64,000 nt of DNA from Cellulomonas taurus (GCF_012931845.1 NZ_CP051884.1:2914001-2978000); one strand, 5' to 3'; positions 15,453 through 23,623 are shown, counted from the stretch's first letter. Program-made: numbers and translations. Notes: generated by a model not told the origin, from the letters alone.

Positions 15453-16727
15453 TCAGTGTCGAAGCAGGTCGTAATCAGTGGCGAGTCGATCGATCAGATA
15501 GTGACCGCGCACGGAACTCTCGGCCGCTGCCCCGATGTCCATGCGCATCTGCTCGTCGGCGAGCAATTCATTGACGGCGGTGACGAAGGCGCGGTCGTCA
15601 CCGGGGTGGACGAGCAGCCCGCTCACCCCGTGATCGATCTGGCGGGGAATTCCGCCCGTGTGCGACGCCACGACCGGCCTGCCCTTGAACATCGCCTCGG
15701 TGACGGTGAGGCCGAACCCCTCCTCGAGACTGCGCTGGACCACGACGTCGGCCCGCCGTTGCAGGGCGTTGACGCACAGCGCGTTCAGCTCCCGATCGTG
15801 GGACGACAGCGCGATGACATGCACGCGACGACGCACCGGTGCCGGCAGCGCGCGCACCTGCTGCAGCGTCGCGCGCAGCTGAGCGATCCCCTCGGGATCG
15901 TCGAGCACCTCCGCGGGGTCGGGGCCGGCGAGCACCACGTGGGTGCGGGGCTCGAGCTCCGCCGTCGATCGCAGCACGTCGGCCATCCCTTTGAGCGGAT
16001 CCCACCGGGAGACCTGCAACACCATCGGAGCGTGCTCCGGGAGCGGCACGTCCTGCCACACCCGGCCGCCCGGCACCACGGCGCCATCGGCGGCCACCGC
16101 ACCGAAGGGCCGCAGACACCGCGCCACCTCGTCGTCGCTCATCGTGGCGTTCTTGGGCGCCTCGGGATCGATCGCGGGCCGCACGATCCGTACCCGGGCG
16201 ACCGTTGCCCCGACGAGGTAGCCGGGCTCGGTGACCAGCACGGCATCGACGGCACTCAGATCGTCGGCGAAGAAGTCCCACAGCGCGCCCTTGACCCCGT
16301 CGGGATCCTGCAACGATCCGATGTGGCAGTGCCAATACACCCGACGTGCACGGCCTGCGGCCCATCGCGCGAGGCCCAGCGTCTGAGGGTCGTGCAGCAC
16401 CACGATGTCGTCGGCCCGGATGTCGGCTTCCAGGAGCGCCGGTACCCGGTCGAGAACCTGCCGGTACGTCGCACCTCCTGCGGCGAGCAGGTGCGGGTCG
16501 CCGCGGCCGTGGAACAGGTGGTGCAGGCCCTTGGTGAAGGCGAAGAACTCGTCCGGGGCGTCGATCACCGCCCACCCGCTGCGCCGACCGCGTGCGATGT
16601 CGTGGCGCGTGACGTTCTCCACGATCTCCGCGACCCCACCGCCGCGCGCACTCGTGTTCACGTGGATGACGCGCGCGCCAGCTCCGTCGGCCGGGCGGCG
16701 GATCCACCGGACGTGAGGTGCCGTCAT
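15453..16727 (-). CDS. GT4 glycosyltransferase, TreT/trehalose phosphorylase-like
   Basis: 424 aa. The N-terminus VIHVNTSARGGGVAEIVENV and the following WAVIDAPDEFFAFTKGLHHLFHG match the pattern of TreT-type trehalose synthases and GT4 trehalose phosphorylases, which make or break an alpha,alpha-1,1 linkage. The C-terminal domain has the GT4 EEGFGLTVTEAMFKGRPVV signature with the E-x7-E element. The ATG at 16727 overlaps the HAD phosphatase stop (ATGA). Ordinary trehalose synthesis is already provided by otsA-otsB elsewhere in the window, so this copy likely transfers glucose onto the island's cyclitol or a sugar derived from it. The exact donor and acceptor cannot be read. Confidence 0.82.
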   Translation of the reverse strand: MTAPHVRWIRRPADGAGARVIHVNTSARGGGVAEIVENVTRHDIARGRRSGWAVIDAPDEFFAFTKGLHHLFHGRGDPHLLAAGGATYRQVLDRVPALLEADIRADDIVVLHDPQTLGLARWAAGRARRVYWHCHIGSLQDPDGVKGALWDFFADDLSAVDAVLVTEPGYLVGATVARVRIVRPAIDPEAPKNATMSDDEVARCLRPFGAVAADGAVVPGGRVWQDVPLPEHAPMVLQVSRWDPLKGMADVLRSTAELEPRTHVVLAGPDPAEVLDDPEGIAQLRATLQQVRALPAPVRRRVHVIALSSHDRELNALCVNALQRRADVVVQRSLEEGFGLTVTEAMFKGRPVVASHTGGIPRQIDHGVSGLLVHPGDDRAFVTAVNELLADEQMRMDIGAAAESSVRGHYLIDRLATDYDLLRH

Positions 16728-17374
16728 CGCCGACTCACCCCCGCGGCGAGCAGGCCGTCCGAGTCGCGTTGCACCAGTTCCGTGAAATCAGCGATGCGCG
16801 GGAGGCCGTGGGTCTCCTCGCCCGTGTACCCGCCGACCACGGTCACCTCCGCACCCGAGCTGCGACCCGCGACGACTCCAGGACCGGCGTCCTCGAAGAC
16901 TCGGCACGCCGCGGGGTCGAGACCCAGCGACCGAGCCGCCAGCAGGTAGCCCTCGGGCGAGGGCTTGCCGTGCTCGACGTCCTCGGACGTGACCAGCACC
17001 TCGGGCAATGGCAGCCCGGCCGCCGTCATGCGGATCTCGGCGACCGCACGGGTGGCCGAGGTGACCACCGCCCACTGGTGTGGCTCCAGGCCACCGAGGT
17101 ACTCACGCGCACCGGGAAGCGCCGCGATGCCCCAGGTCTCAGCCGCTTCCGCTGCCGCGATCCGCGCGACCTCGGCCTCCACGTCCAGGCCCGGGGGGAG
17201 GAACTCCGCGACCGTCGCCCGGGTGGGCCGTCCGTGGGCGAAGGCGAGCACGCGCGCCGGGTCGTGCTGGTGACGCGAGGCGAACTCGGTCCAGATCTGC
17301 TCCACGAGTGGCGTGGAGTCCAGGAGGGTGCCGTCCATGTCGAACAGCAGACCTCGGGTGCGATCGTCGGTCAT
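16724..17374 (-). CDS. HAD phosphatase, beta-phosphoglucomutase-like subfamily
   Basis: 216 aa. DMDGT holds nucleophile Asp12 and acid/base Asp14; TSAT (105-108) is motif II; Lys137 in HGKPSPEGY is motif III; FEDAGPG (160-166) is motif IV. The helical cap between motifs I and II is type C1, as in sugar-phosphate phosphatases. It is coupled by 4-nt overlaps on both sides. In acarbose-type pathways a HAD phosphatase removes the 7-phosphate; that role is an analogy. Confidence 0.88.
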   Translation of the reverse strand: MTDDRTRGLLFDMDGTLLDSTPLVEQIWTEFASRHQHDPARVLAFAHGRPTRATVAEFLPPGLDVEAEVARIAAAEAAETWGIAALPGAREYLGGLEPHQWAVVTSATRAVAEIRMTAAGLPLPEVLVTSEDVEHGKPSPEGYLLAARSLGLDPAACRVFEDAGPGVVAGRSSGAEVTVVGGYTGEETHGLPRIADFTELVQRDSDGLLAAGVSRR

Positions 17375-18174
17375 GGCGTACTCCCGTGATGGTGGATCAG
17401 GTGGGTGAGCGTGGCGAGGTCGGCCCGGATCTGGTGATCGTCATGGGTGCGGTGATCGGTCTCGACGACGAAGCAGTCGACTGCCCGGGTCTGGACGAGG
17501 GCGTCGACCACCCGACCGAGCGGCACGCGGCCCCGCCCCAGGGGGATGTCGCCCGCGGGCCGCGTCAGGTGGTCCTTGATGTGGGCCTCGGTGTGCAGCG
17601 CCGGGGCAGCGCCAGCCAGGTAGTCCCGCCAATCGACGCGGTGTTCGTGGAGATTGCCCACGTCGAACAGCAGACGCACACCGGCTCCCCGGGTGGCGTC
17701 GCGCAACGTGGCGAGCGCATCCGGCGCCAGGACGTTCTCGTGGACGAGGACGATGCCCGACCCGGCGATGAACTGCGCGGCGCGGACCAGAAACGCGGCC
17801 GTAGCCGTCACGTCCGCCGGGGTGTGGATCGCGCTGCGGCGGAATGCCGGGATCACGACTGCCGAGGCGCCGAGCGTGCGGGCCGCGTCGCACGCTCGGC
17901 GGATCAGCGATTCCACCGTTCTGCGCACGTCATGATCGGCTGACGTGACGCCCAGGTCATTCAGCGCGTTGACGGCGACGGCGGTCACCGGAACTCCGAC
18001 CTCGTCGGCGTTCCGCCTGAGGCGTCTCGCCGTGGTGGGGACGAGTTCGTAGGGGCGGTCGAAACCTCCGTAGTCGACCTGGAGCCGCTGCGCTCCGACC
18101 CGGGCGGCGAGCAGGGGGCTGTCCTGCGGTGACCCGGGCAGCCGCCACGCCACCAGGCCGGTCGAGGGGGTCAC
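17371..18174 (-). CDS. Sugar phosphate isomerase/epimerase-like TIM barrel
   Basis: 267 aa of the xylose-isomerase-like/AP endonuclease 2 superfamily. Probable metal ligands are Glu146 (VHEN), Asp171 (LFDVGN), His198 (HIKD) and Glu239 (VVETD), in the usual order. The family includes 2-keto-myo-inositol dehydratases, inosose isomerases and ketose 3-epimerases, all acting next to a ketone. It starts with GTG 18174 in a GTGA overlap with the upstream SDR. In this operon a 2-epimerase step on epi-valiolone or its phosphate is a reasonable guess. Confidence 0.8.
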   Translation of the reverse strand: MTPSTGLVAWRLPGSPQDSPLLAARVGAQRLQVDYGGFDRPYELVPTTARRLRRNADEVGVPVTAVAVNALNDLGVTSADHDVRRTVESLIRRACDAARTLGASAVVIPAFRRSAIHTPADVTATAAFLVRAAQFIAGSGIVLVHENVLAPDALATLRDATRGAGVRLLFDVGNLHEHRVDWRDYLAGAAPALHTEAHIKDHLTRPAGDIPLGRGRVPLGRVVDALVQTRAVDCFVVETDHRTHDDHQIRADLATLTHLIHHHGSTP

Positions 18175-18920
18175 AGCGCTCGGCTCTGCGACGGCGGTGC
18201 CGACTGCGACCCGAGGTCGTACCAGGTTCCATCCGCCCGGACGACGAGAGCACGACCGTCCTCGGCCGCGCCCCGGGTACGACCCAGGTGCTCGGAGACG
18301 GCGGCGAACGCTGAGGGCCGGGTGTATCCCGAATAGTCGAAGTCATCGGCGCGGCGCGCTCGGATTCCCGGGGAGTCGACCATGCCGTGCGGCAGCACCT
18401 CGACCACCCGGAGGTCGGACCTCTCGTACTCCAGGCGGACGGAGGCGAGCATCGCGGAGGCCGCCGCCTTCACCGCCGCATATCCGCTACGACCAGGACC
18501 GGCGTTGTGCACGACCTCGGAGGAGACGCCGATGATGAGCCCCGGACCGGCGGCGGTCAGGGCCGGCAGGCAGGTGTGCAACGCCGACCACAGGGCGTCG
18601 AGCATCACCTCGACCTGGCTTCGCCACTCCTCGCGGGGGGTGTCGACCAGGATCTTGCGGCTGGTGCCGTAGACGGCGGCGGAGAAGCACAGCACGCTGA
18701 GCGGCTCCGCGGCGACAGCATCGAGGGCGTACTGGGTGCTGTCCCGGTCGTTCAGGTCGACGCGCGTCCACCCGGCGTGGGCGACCTGCGGCCGAGTGCG
18801 GCTCAGCACCTGCACCGCGTAACCAGCGGTCGTGAGCCCGGTGACGATCCCGCTGCCGATCCCGGTGGAGCCGCCGATGACCAGTGCCCGCGGCGTGGCA
18901 CCCTGCGTGATGGTGTTCAT
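18171..18920 (-). CDS. SDR oxidoreductase, island, second copy
   Basis: 249 aa. GGSTGIGSG (16-24) binds the cofactor; Ser133/134, Tyr147 and Lys151 (YAAVK) form the catalytic set. The C-terminal 60 residues are atypical and Ser/Gln-rich at the end. It is coupled by 4-nt overlaps to the medium-chain dehydrogenase gene and the TIM-barrel gene. Likely a reductase of a cyclitol ketone; substrate not determinable from sequence. Confidence 0.85.
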   Translation of the reverse strand: MNTITQGATPRALVIGGSTGIGSGIVTGLTTAGYAVQVLSRTRPQVAHAGWTRVDLNDRDSTQYALDAVAAEPLSVLCFSAAVYGTSRKILVDTPREEWRSQVEVMLDALWSALHTCLPALTAAGPGLIIGVSSEVVHNAGPGRSGYAAVKAAASAMLASVRLEYERSDLRVVEVLPHGMVDSPGIRARRADDFDYSGYTRPSAFAAVSEHLGRTRGAAEDGRALVVRADGTWYDLGSQSAPPSQSRAL

Positions 18921-20002
18921 GGCGTAGTGGCCCCTGTCCTGAAGTCGACGACGAGCTTGAGGATGCGGCGACCCGCGAGATCGCGGGTGCCGGTGGTGGC
19001 GAGGTCGTTCAACACGGCGACCGCCTGAGGCGGCGTGACCTCGTGCGTGATCACCGTGCGCAACTCCTCGCCGTGAGCGCGCAGGAGTGCTGCCGCTCGG
19101 GAGAGGTGGCCAGGCGCGACTCCTCGGTGGCCGGTGACCCGAACCCGGCGAGGAGTCGCCGGATCACCGAGCTCCAGGTCGAGCATCCGCGGATCTTGCG
19201 GGTCTCCGCACACGTTCTGCGCCCGCACCTCGGCAGCGCGCTGCAGGACGGGGTCGGCCCCGGGTTCGAGCCCGCCGACGACGTCGATCACGGAGCCGTC
19301 CCCGACGTTCTCCATCGCAGCCAGCACGCACCCCGCGGTGGAATCCCGGGGCGTGGCGACGACGACGCCGCAGCACGTGTTCATCACGCCCATCACCCGG
19401 AGCCGCTCGTTCGGGTCGTCCATCTCGGCCCTGCCCGCGATCAGAACGTGGTCCGTGCCCAGGTCGCGCGCGGCGAGCCACGCGACGAGCCGACCGACCG
19501 AGCCGTCGCCGAGCACGACCAGCCGTGCCGGGCGCGCCGCCGCCAGTATCGACCAGCTGTAGAGCGCACAGGCGAGCGGCTCGACCAACACGCCGACGAT
19601 CGGGTCGAGGTCACCCGGGAGCGGGACCACCTGCCCGAGTTCGATCACCGGTCCCGAGACGATCAGCCGGGAAGCCCACACCCCGTCGATCGCGTGCCCC
19701 AGCAGGAAGCCCGGATCGGTGCGCGCGGTCGGATTCACCGTGACCCGGTCCCCCACCGCGAACCGGTCGTGCCAGCGCGCCCCGACCTCCAGCACCGTGC
19801 ACACGGCTTCGTGTCCCAGCACCGACGCGGCCTCGGTGCGCATCCCGCGCACCACCTGGATGTCGGTGCCGCACAGACCCGCCGTCTCGACACCCAGCAG
19901 GAGTTCGTCGTGCGCGAGACGCGGTACAGGTCGCGTGACCTGGGAGAACACGTTCTGCGGCGTGCGCTCGATCACCCACGCGGCGGCACGGGTCGCCGTC
20001 AC
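18917..20002 (-). CDS. Medium-chain zinc-type alcohol dehydrogenase
   Basis: About 361 aa from GTG 20002, which forms a GTGA overlap with the ROK kinase stop. Catalytic zinc ligands Cys44 (GLCGTD) and His64-Glu65 (GHE) are present, and EPLACAL (141-147) matches the family. The structural-zinc lobe is absent: the segment NPTARTDPGF lacks the four cysteines. The Rossmann region VVLGDGSVGRL (about 155-165) binds NAD(P). Such enzymes resemble sorbitol or inositol dehydrogenases. A medium-chain dehydrogenase (AcbL) is also found in the acarbose cluster. Confidence 0.82.
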   Translation of the reverse strand: MTATRAAAWVIERTPQNVFSQVTRPVPRLAHDELLLGVETAGLCGTDIQVVRGMRTEAASVLGHEAVCTVLEVGARWHDRFAVGDRVTVNPTARTDPGFLLGHAIDGVWASRLIVSGPVIELGQVVPLPGDLDPIVGVLVEPLACALYSWSILAAARPARLVVLGDGSVGRLVAWLAARDLGTDHVLIAGRAEMDDPNERLRVMGVMNTCCGVVVATPRDSTAGCVLAAMENVGDGSVIDVVGGLEPGADPVLQRAAEVRAQNVCGDPQDPRMLDLELGDPATPRRVRVTGHRGVAPGHLSRAAALLRAHGEELRTVITHEVTPPQAVAVLNDLATTGTRDLAGRRILKLVVDFRTGATTP

Positions 20003-21060
20003 GACGAACTCCCCGTCCCCTCGCCGGCGAGCAGCGCGGCACCGACCAACGGAGAGGTCTCCGCGGGCGACTGGGCGAGGACGAGGACCGAGTCCAGCCA
20101 CGTCGGATGCTGGCGCGCGGTGTGGTGGACCCCGCGTTCCCGCATCCGACGCAGGACGGCCCGCCGGTAGTGCCCACCGATCGCGTCGATCACGCCACCG
20201 GTGAGCACGATCCGAGCGGTGTCCGGCTGCGTGGTCAACAGGTAGGTGAAGACGTCGGCGAGGGGGCGGGTCGCCTCCCCGAGCACACGATGGGCGAACG
20301 AGTCCCCCGCCTCCAACGCCGCAGCGAAGGTGCGTTCGAACGCCGCGGTGCCGAGGTCGACGGCCGCCGACTCGCGGGCCTCGGCGACCCTCGCCAGGGC
20401 AGCGGCGACAGCCCGGAGCCCCGGCCCGCTGGCGAAGGCGGCGACGTGGTCGAGCTGACCGCAGGCGCAGGGAAGATGCAGGTCAGCCGTGATCGCCGGC
20501 AAGTGCCCGATCTCGCCCTGGAGCCCGGCGGGGTCGGTCGGCAGGCTCCCGGACACCGGGTCGTCGCACCGCGCGGCGATGCCTGAACTGATCGTGGTCA
20601 CGACGATCTTGACCGCTGCCAGTTCGGGGTGAGCCGCACGGTAGGCGGCGAGCATCGCCGTCACGTCGTTCAGCACCACCCACTCCACCTCGGGTTCCCG
20701 CTCCCGCAGACGCTGCACGAGCGGGACGGGCGCCTGTGCGTCTCCCCAGAGCGGCGCCGAGCCGTAGACGACACCCCGACGGTGGTCCAGGGTGGCACCC
20801 AGGCTGATCGCCACCTTCGACGGCGCCCGGTCAGGGGTGAGGTCGACGATCAGATCGATCAGTTGCTCCACCAGGTGTTCCGGCGTCGCTTCGGGTTGGT
20901 TGGTGCGGCTGGGTGTGCGCACCGTGACGACCGAGGCGCTGTCCGCGGGGGGCCATCGCGAGGCCCGGGTCCAGGTCCCGCCGACGTCGAGGACGAACTC
21001 CGCGGGGTCGTGGTCGGTCGCCGTCGGCTGCCTCGTGCTGGCGGTCGGCGTGTCACCCAC
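19999..21060 (-). CDS. ROK-family kinase
   Basis: 353 aa. The ATP-binding LDVGGTWTR (24-32), catalytic Asp132 in LNDVTAM, and GEIGHLP (182-188) mark a ROK sugar kinase without a DNA-binding domain. The zinc motif is altered: C198-A-C200-G-Q-L-D-H205, so the third cysteine of CxCGxxGC is His. ValC and AcbM, kinases acting on C7-cyclitols, belong to this glucokinase-like group, which fits its position right after the cyclase gene (8-nt overlap). The GTG start at 21060 lies inside the cyclase 3' end. Confidence 0.85.
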   Translation of the reverse strand: MGDTPTASTRQPTATDHDPAEFVLDVGGTWTRASRWPPADSASVVTVRTPSRTNQPEATPEHLVEQLIDLIVDLTPDRAPSKVAISLGATLDHRRGVVYGSAPLWGDAQAPVPLVQRLREREPEVEWVVLNDVTAMLAAYRAAHPELAAVKIVVTTISSGIAARCDDPVSGSLPTDPAGLQGEIGHLPAITADLHLPCACGQLDHVAAFASGPGLRAVAAALARVAEARESAAVDLGTAAFERTFAAALEAGDSFAHRVLGEATRPLADVFTYLLTTQPDTARIVLTGGVIDAIGGHYRRAVLRRMRERGVHHTARQHPTWLDSVLVLAQSPAETSPLVGAALLAGEGTGSSS

Positions 21061-22270
21061 GAGCCAGCATCTCCTGCTCGTCGAGAGCGGTCCGTGCCTC
21101 CAGCGCCTCGATGGTCTGGCGGGCTGCGCGCGTTCTGGCCACCGCGTCGGCGAGTTCCTGCGGCGTCAGGTCGTGGACGAACGTCGCCCGTCCGAGGCCG
21201 GTCAGCAGCGGCACTCGCTGCAGGCCGTCGCGGTGCTTGATCGTGTCCTCCAGCGCCGTGTTCAGCAGATCGGGGGTGAACATCCGATTGGTGAGCGGGA
21301 GGCCCAGTCGGTACAGCAGGTTCAGCGCCCGACGCGCCTCGAACTCGGAGAGCAGCCCACGCTGGCTCGACAGCTCGATGCAGAGCGCCATGTCCACGGC
21401 GACCGCCTCACCGTGCAGCAGCGGCGGGTCGGCGATCAGCTCCAGCGACGGGCTGAAGGTGTGGCCGAAGTCGACGATGCGTTCGAGGTTCGTCTCGTGC
21501 AGGTTCGGTTCCAGCTCGGCGAGCATGCCCCCGATCGCACGCGCCAGGATCTCCTCGTGCGTGTCGATCGCCGTCAGCGTGTAGTCGATGTGCGGGAGCC
21601 GGGCCGCGGCGGACTCGAGCAGGCTGACGAGCCCGGGGTCCTTGACCAGGGCGATCTTGGCGATCTCCGCGAGGCCGTTGCGGACGTGTCGCGCGGGCAA
21701 CGAGGACAGGAACGAGGGATCGACCAGCGTGGCAGTCGGCGCAAAGTACGTCCCCAGGCGATTCTTGTGCGTTCCGCGGTTCACTCCGGTCTTCACGCCC
21801 ACACCGGCATCGACCAGGCCGATCAGGGTCGTGGGCACCCGCACGTAGGGCACCCCCCGTCGGAACAGGTTGGCGGCGAGCCCCACGACGTCCATCACGA
21901 CGCCGCCCCCGATCACCACGACCGCCTCCGACCGCCGCAGGAGGCCGGTGTCGGCCATGGCATCGGCGACGGCGAGCACCGAGGCGAGCTCCTTCGCCTC
22001 CTCCTCCGCCGGGAGGACGATCACCGCCACCGGGATCGCGTGGTGCTCGAAGTAGGCGCGCACGCGCGGCCCGTACAGGTCCTCGACCGTGTGGTCGACG
22101 ACGACCAGGGCGCGCGCGCCGCACCGCGATGCCAGCGCGTCGTTTCCGGCGTCCAGAACGTCCACGATCATCTGGACGTCGTACTCGATGCGGTGGTCAG
22201 CACTCACGCGCCAGCTCGGCCGGGGCGTCAGCGGTCGATCAGCAATGTCGGAACGGAAGTCGTCGGCCAT
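21053..22270 (-). CDS. Sugar phosphate cyclase, 2-epi-5-epi-valiolone synthase type
   Basis: 405 aa, dehydroquinate-synthase superfamily. EEVS cyclises sedoheptulose 7-phosphate to 2-epi-5-epi-valiolone using NAD+ and a metal ion. Visible features: NAD loop GGGVVMDVVG (121-130), VPTTLIGLVDA (145-155), KTGVN with KNRLG, metal ligands Glu202, His270 (DFGHTFSP) and His286 (LHGEAV). Three positions reported to separate EEVS from desmethyl-4-deoxygadusol synthase (Leu267, Asp281, His360 in ValA, from memory) align at constant offset 14 with Leu253, Asp267 and His346. A housekeeping AroB would have different motifs at these sites. First gene of a nine-gene operon; GGGGGA precedes the ATG. Confidence 0.85.
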   Translation of the reverse strand: MADDFRSDIADRPLTPRPSWRVSADHRIEYDVQMIVDVLDAGNDALASRCGARALVVVDHTVEDLYGPRVRAYFEHHAIPVAVIVLPAEEEAKELASVLAVADAMADTGLLRRSEAVVVIGGGVVMDVVGLAANLFRRGVPYVRVPTTLIGLVDAGVGVKTGVNRGTHKNRLGTYFAPTATLVDPSFLSSLPARHVRNGLAEIAKIALVKDPGLVSLLESAAARLPHIDYTLTAIDTHEEILARAIGGMLAELEPNLHETNLERIVDFGHTFSPSLELIADPPLLHGEAVAVDMALCIELSSQRGLLSEFEARRALNLLYRLGLPLTNRMFTPDLLNTALEDTIKHRDGLQRVPLLTGLGRATFVHDLTPQELADAVARTRAARQTIEALEARTALDEQEMLARG

Positions 22271-22623
22271 CAGATCCCCCTAGTGACACGGTGCGCGTCC
22301 AGATCGGCGTCCACCGGGTCGCGGCGGAAAGCCACGCGCCCCTGCGTGTGTATCGTCACACACCGTAGGACACCGACCCCCGGACCACAAGGCCCCTTTC
22401 ACCCGTTCCCCCTACCGCACTCATCAGTTCAGCCGAAAATCGGGAAAACTCGTCGCGCGCATTCAGCCGATTCGCCTGGAAATAAGAGCGCGGAACGTCG
22501 ATGGTGCCGACCACCGCGGCGCGCCGCCGTGCCGGGGCTACGCCGGACCGCCCCATTGGTGTGCCGACCACCCCGTCGGGGACACTGGACCCAGCAACCA
22601 CCGTCCTGACAAGGAGTACCACC
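22271..22623. other. Divergent control region, 353 bp
   Basis: Contains the leader, operator and promoter of the cyclitol operon in its first 120 bp. The remainder (about 22391-22610) should hold the promoter and leader of the cold-shock-domain gene; I see no clear promoter pair there. An AAGGAG ribosome site is at 22611-22616. No further gene is evident. Confidence 0.5.
22347..22390 (-). promoter_or_regulatory. Cyclitol operon promoter with LacI-type operator, copy 3
   Basis: On the minus strand, TTGTGG (22385-22390) and TACGGT (22362-22367) are separated by 17 bp, a good -35/-10 pair. The operator at 22347-22362 (TGTGTATCGTCACACA on the plus strand) lies immediately downstream, over the expected start of transcription. 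This gives a leader of about 80 nt before the cyclase ATG. The placement is typical of repression by blocking initiation. Confidence 0.7.
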
Positions 22624-23550
22624 GTGCAGCAGGGAACCGTCCGCTGGTTCGACACCGAGCGAGGGTTCGGCTTCATCGCCCCCGCCGACGAGTCGGACGA
22701 CCTGTTCGTCCACGCCTCCGCGATCGTCGGCCAGGACGGCATGGCGGTGCTCCGTGAGGGCCAGTCGGTGGAGTTCGAGGTCGGCGAGGGCGACCGCGGC
22801 CCGCAGGCGCGCAACGTCCGGGTCACCGGTGACGTGGCCGCCGACGCCACGCTCGGCGTGCTCGGCACCGTCAACTGGTACGAGCCGGCCAAGGGCTACG
22901 GCTTCCTGACCCCGCAGTCGGGTGAGGGCGAGGTCTTCGTGCACAGCTCGGCCATCGTCGGCGGTGGCGTGCTGATCGACGGCCAGCCGGTGGCGTTCCT
23001 GGTCGTCGAGGGCGAGAAGGGTCCGCAGGCGGACCACGTGCTGCCGCTCGCGGCGGATGCGGCGGTGGGTGCCGGTCGGAGTGCGGCACAGCACGACGGC
23101 GCCGACGGCACCGTGTCCTGGTTCGACGCGGGCAAGGGCTTCGGCTTCATCACCCCCGACTCCGGGGACCAGGACGTGTTCGTGCACGCCCGTGCCCTCT
23201 CCGGCGACATCGCCGAGCTGGTCGAGGGCGACCGGGTGAGCTACCGGCTGTCGGAGGGCGAGCGGGGCGCGCAGGCGCAGGGCGTGCGTCTGGTCGGCGG
23301 CCCGGTCCGGCGCGGCGGCGGCCACGACCGCTCGGCCCGCGCTCCGCAGCGCGGTGGCCAGGGCGTCGTCGCGCGCTTCGACCCGGAGCGTGGCTTCGGC
23401 TTCATCACCCCGGACGACGGCGGCCAGGACCTGTTCGTGCACGTGTCGGTGGTGCGGGACGACGAGGAGCTCTACGCGGGCGACCGGGTGCGGTACCAGG
23501 TGCGGCAGAGCGACCGTGGGCCGCAGGCGGACCGGGTCGAGCTGATCTGA
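22624..23550 (+). CDS. Protein with four tandem cold-shock domains
   Basis: 308 aa from GTG 22624, placed by AAGGAG 7 nt upstream and by the canonical opening [17 protein letters not shown]. Four complete cold-shock domains occupy about 1-68, 78-142, 160-225 and 245-308. Each has RNP1 (RGFGFI, KGYGFL, KGFGFI, RGFGFI) and RNP2 (DLFVH, EVFVH, DVFVH, DLFVH). Linkers are short; the third is Arg/Gly-rich. Bacterial cold-shock proteins are normally single domains of about 67 aa, so this resembles the tandem arrangement of eukaryotic UNR/CSDE1. It should bind single-stranded RNA or DNA with high avidity, for example as an RNA chaperone. Its stop codon abuts the tRNA-Thr gene. Confidence 0.9.
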   Translation: MQQGTVRWFDTERGFGFIAPADESDDLFVHASAIVGQDGMAVLREGQSVEFEVGEGDRGPQARNVRVTGDVAADATLGVLGTVNWYEPAKGYGFLTPQSGEGEVFVHSSAIVGGGVLIDGQPVAFLVVEGEKGPQADHVLPLAADAAVGAGRSAAQHDGADGTVSWFDAGKGFGFITPDSGDQDVFVHARALSGDIAELVEGDRVSYRLSEGERGAQAQGVRLVGGPVRRGGGHDRSARAPQRGGQGVVARFDPERGFGFITPDDGGQDLFVHVSVVRDDEELYAGDRVRYQVRQSDRGPQADRVELI

Positions 23551-23623
23551 GCCCCCTGCCGGATTCGAACCGGCGACCTACTGTTTACAAGACAGTTGCT
23601 CTGGCCGACTGAGCTAAGGAGGC
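23551..23623 (-). tRNA. tRNA-Thr (anticodon TGT)
   Basis: 73 nt. The acceptor GCCTCCT pairs with AGGGGGC (one G-U). The T arm contains GGTTCGAATCC, and the anticodon stem-loop is ACTGT-CTTGTAA-ACAGT with anticodon TGT (UGU). CCA is not encoded. The 3' end touches the stop codon of the convergent cold-shock-domain gene. Confidence 0.95.

Noticed and set aside
14784..16949. Long plus-strand open frame
   Set aside because: Antisense to the TreT-like glycosyltransferase and SDR genes; low-complexity translation.
21053..22270. Housekeeping 3-dehydroquinate synthase (aroB)
   Set aside because: No shikimate genes nearby, and the motifs DFGHTFSP and KHRDG with an operon of sugar-kinase, SDR and glycosyltransferase genes fit EEVS rather than AroB.
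23551..23623. tRNA-Thr as attachment site of the cyclitol island
   Set aside because: No duplicated tRNA end near 9.5 kb, no integrase, and the cold-shock gene lies between tRNA and island.
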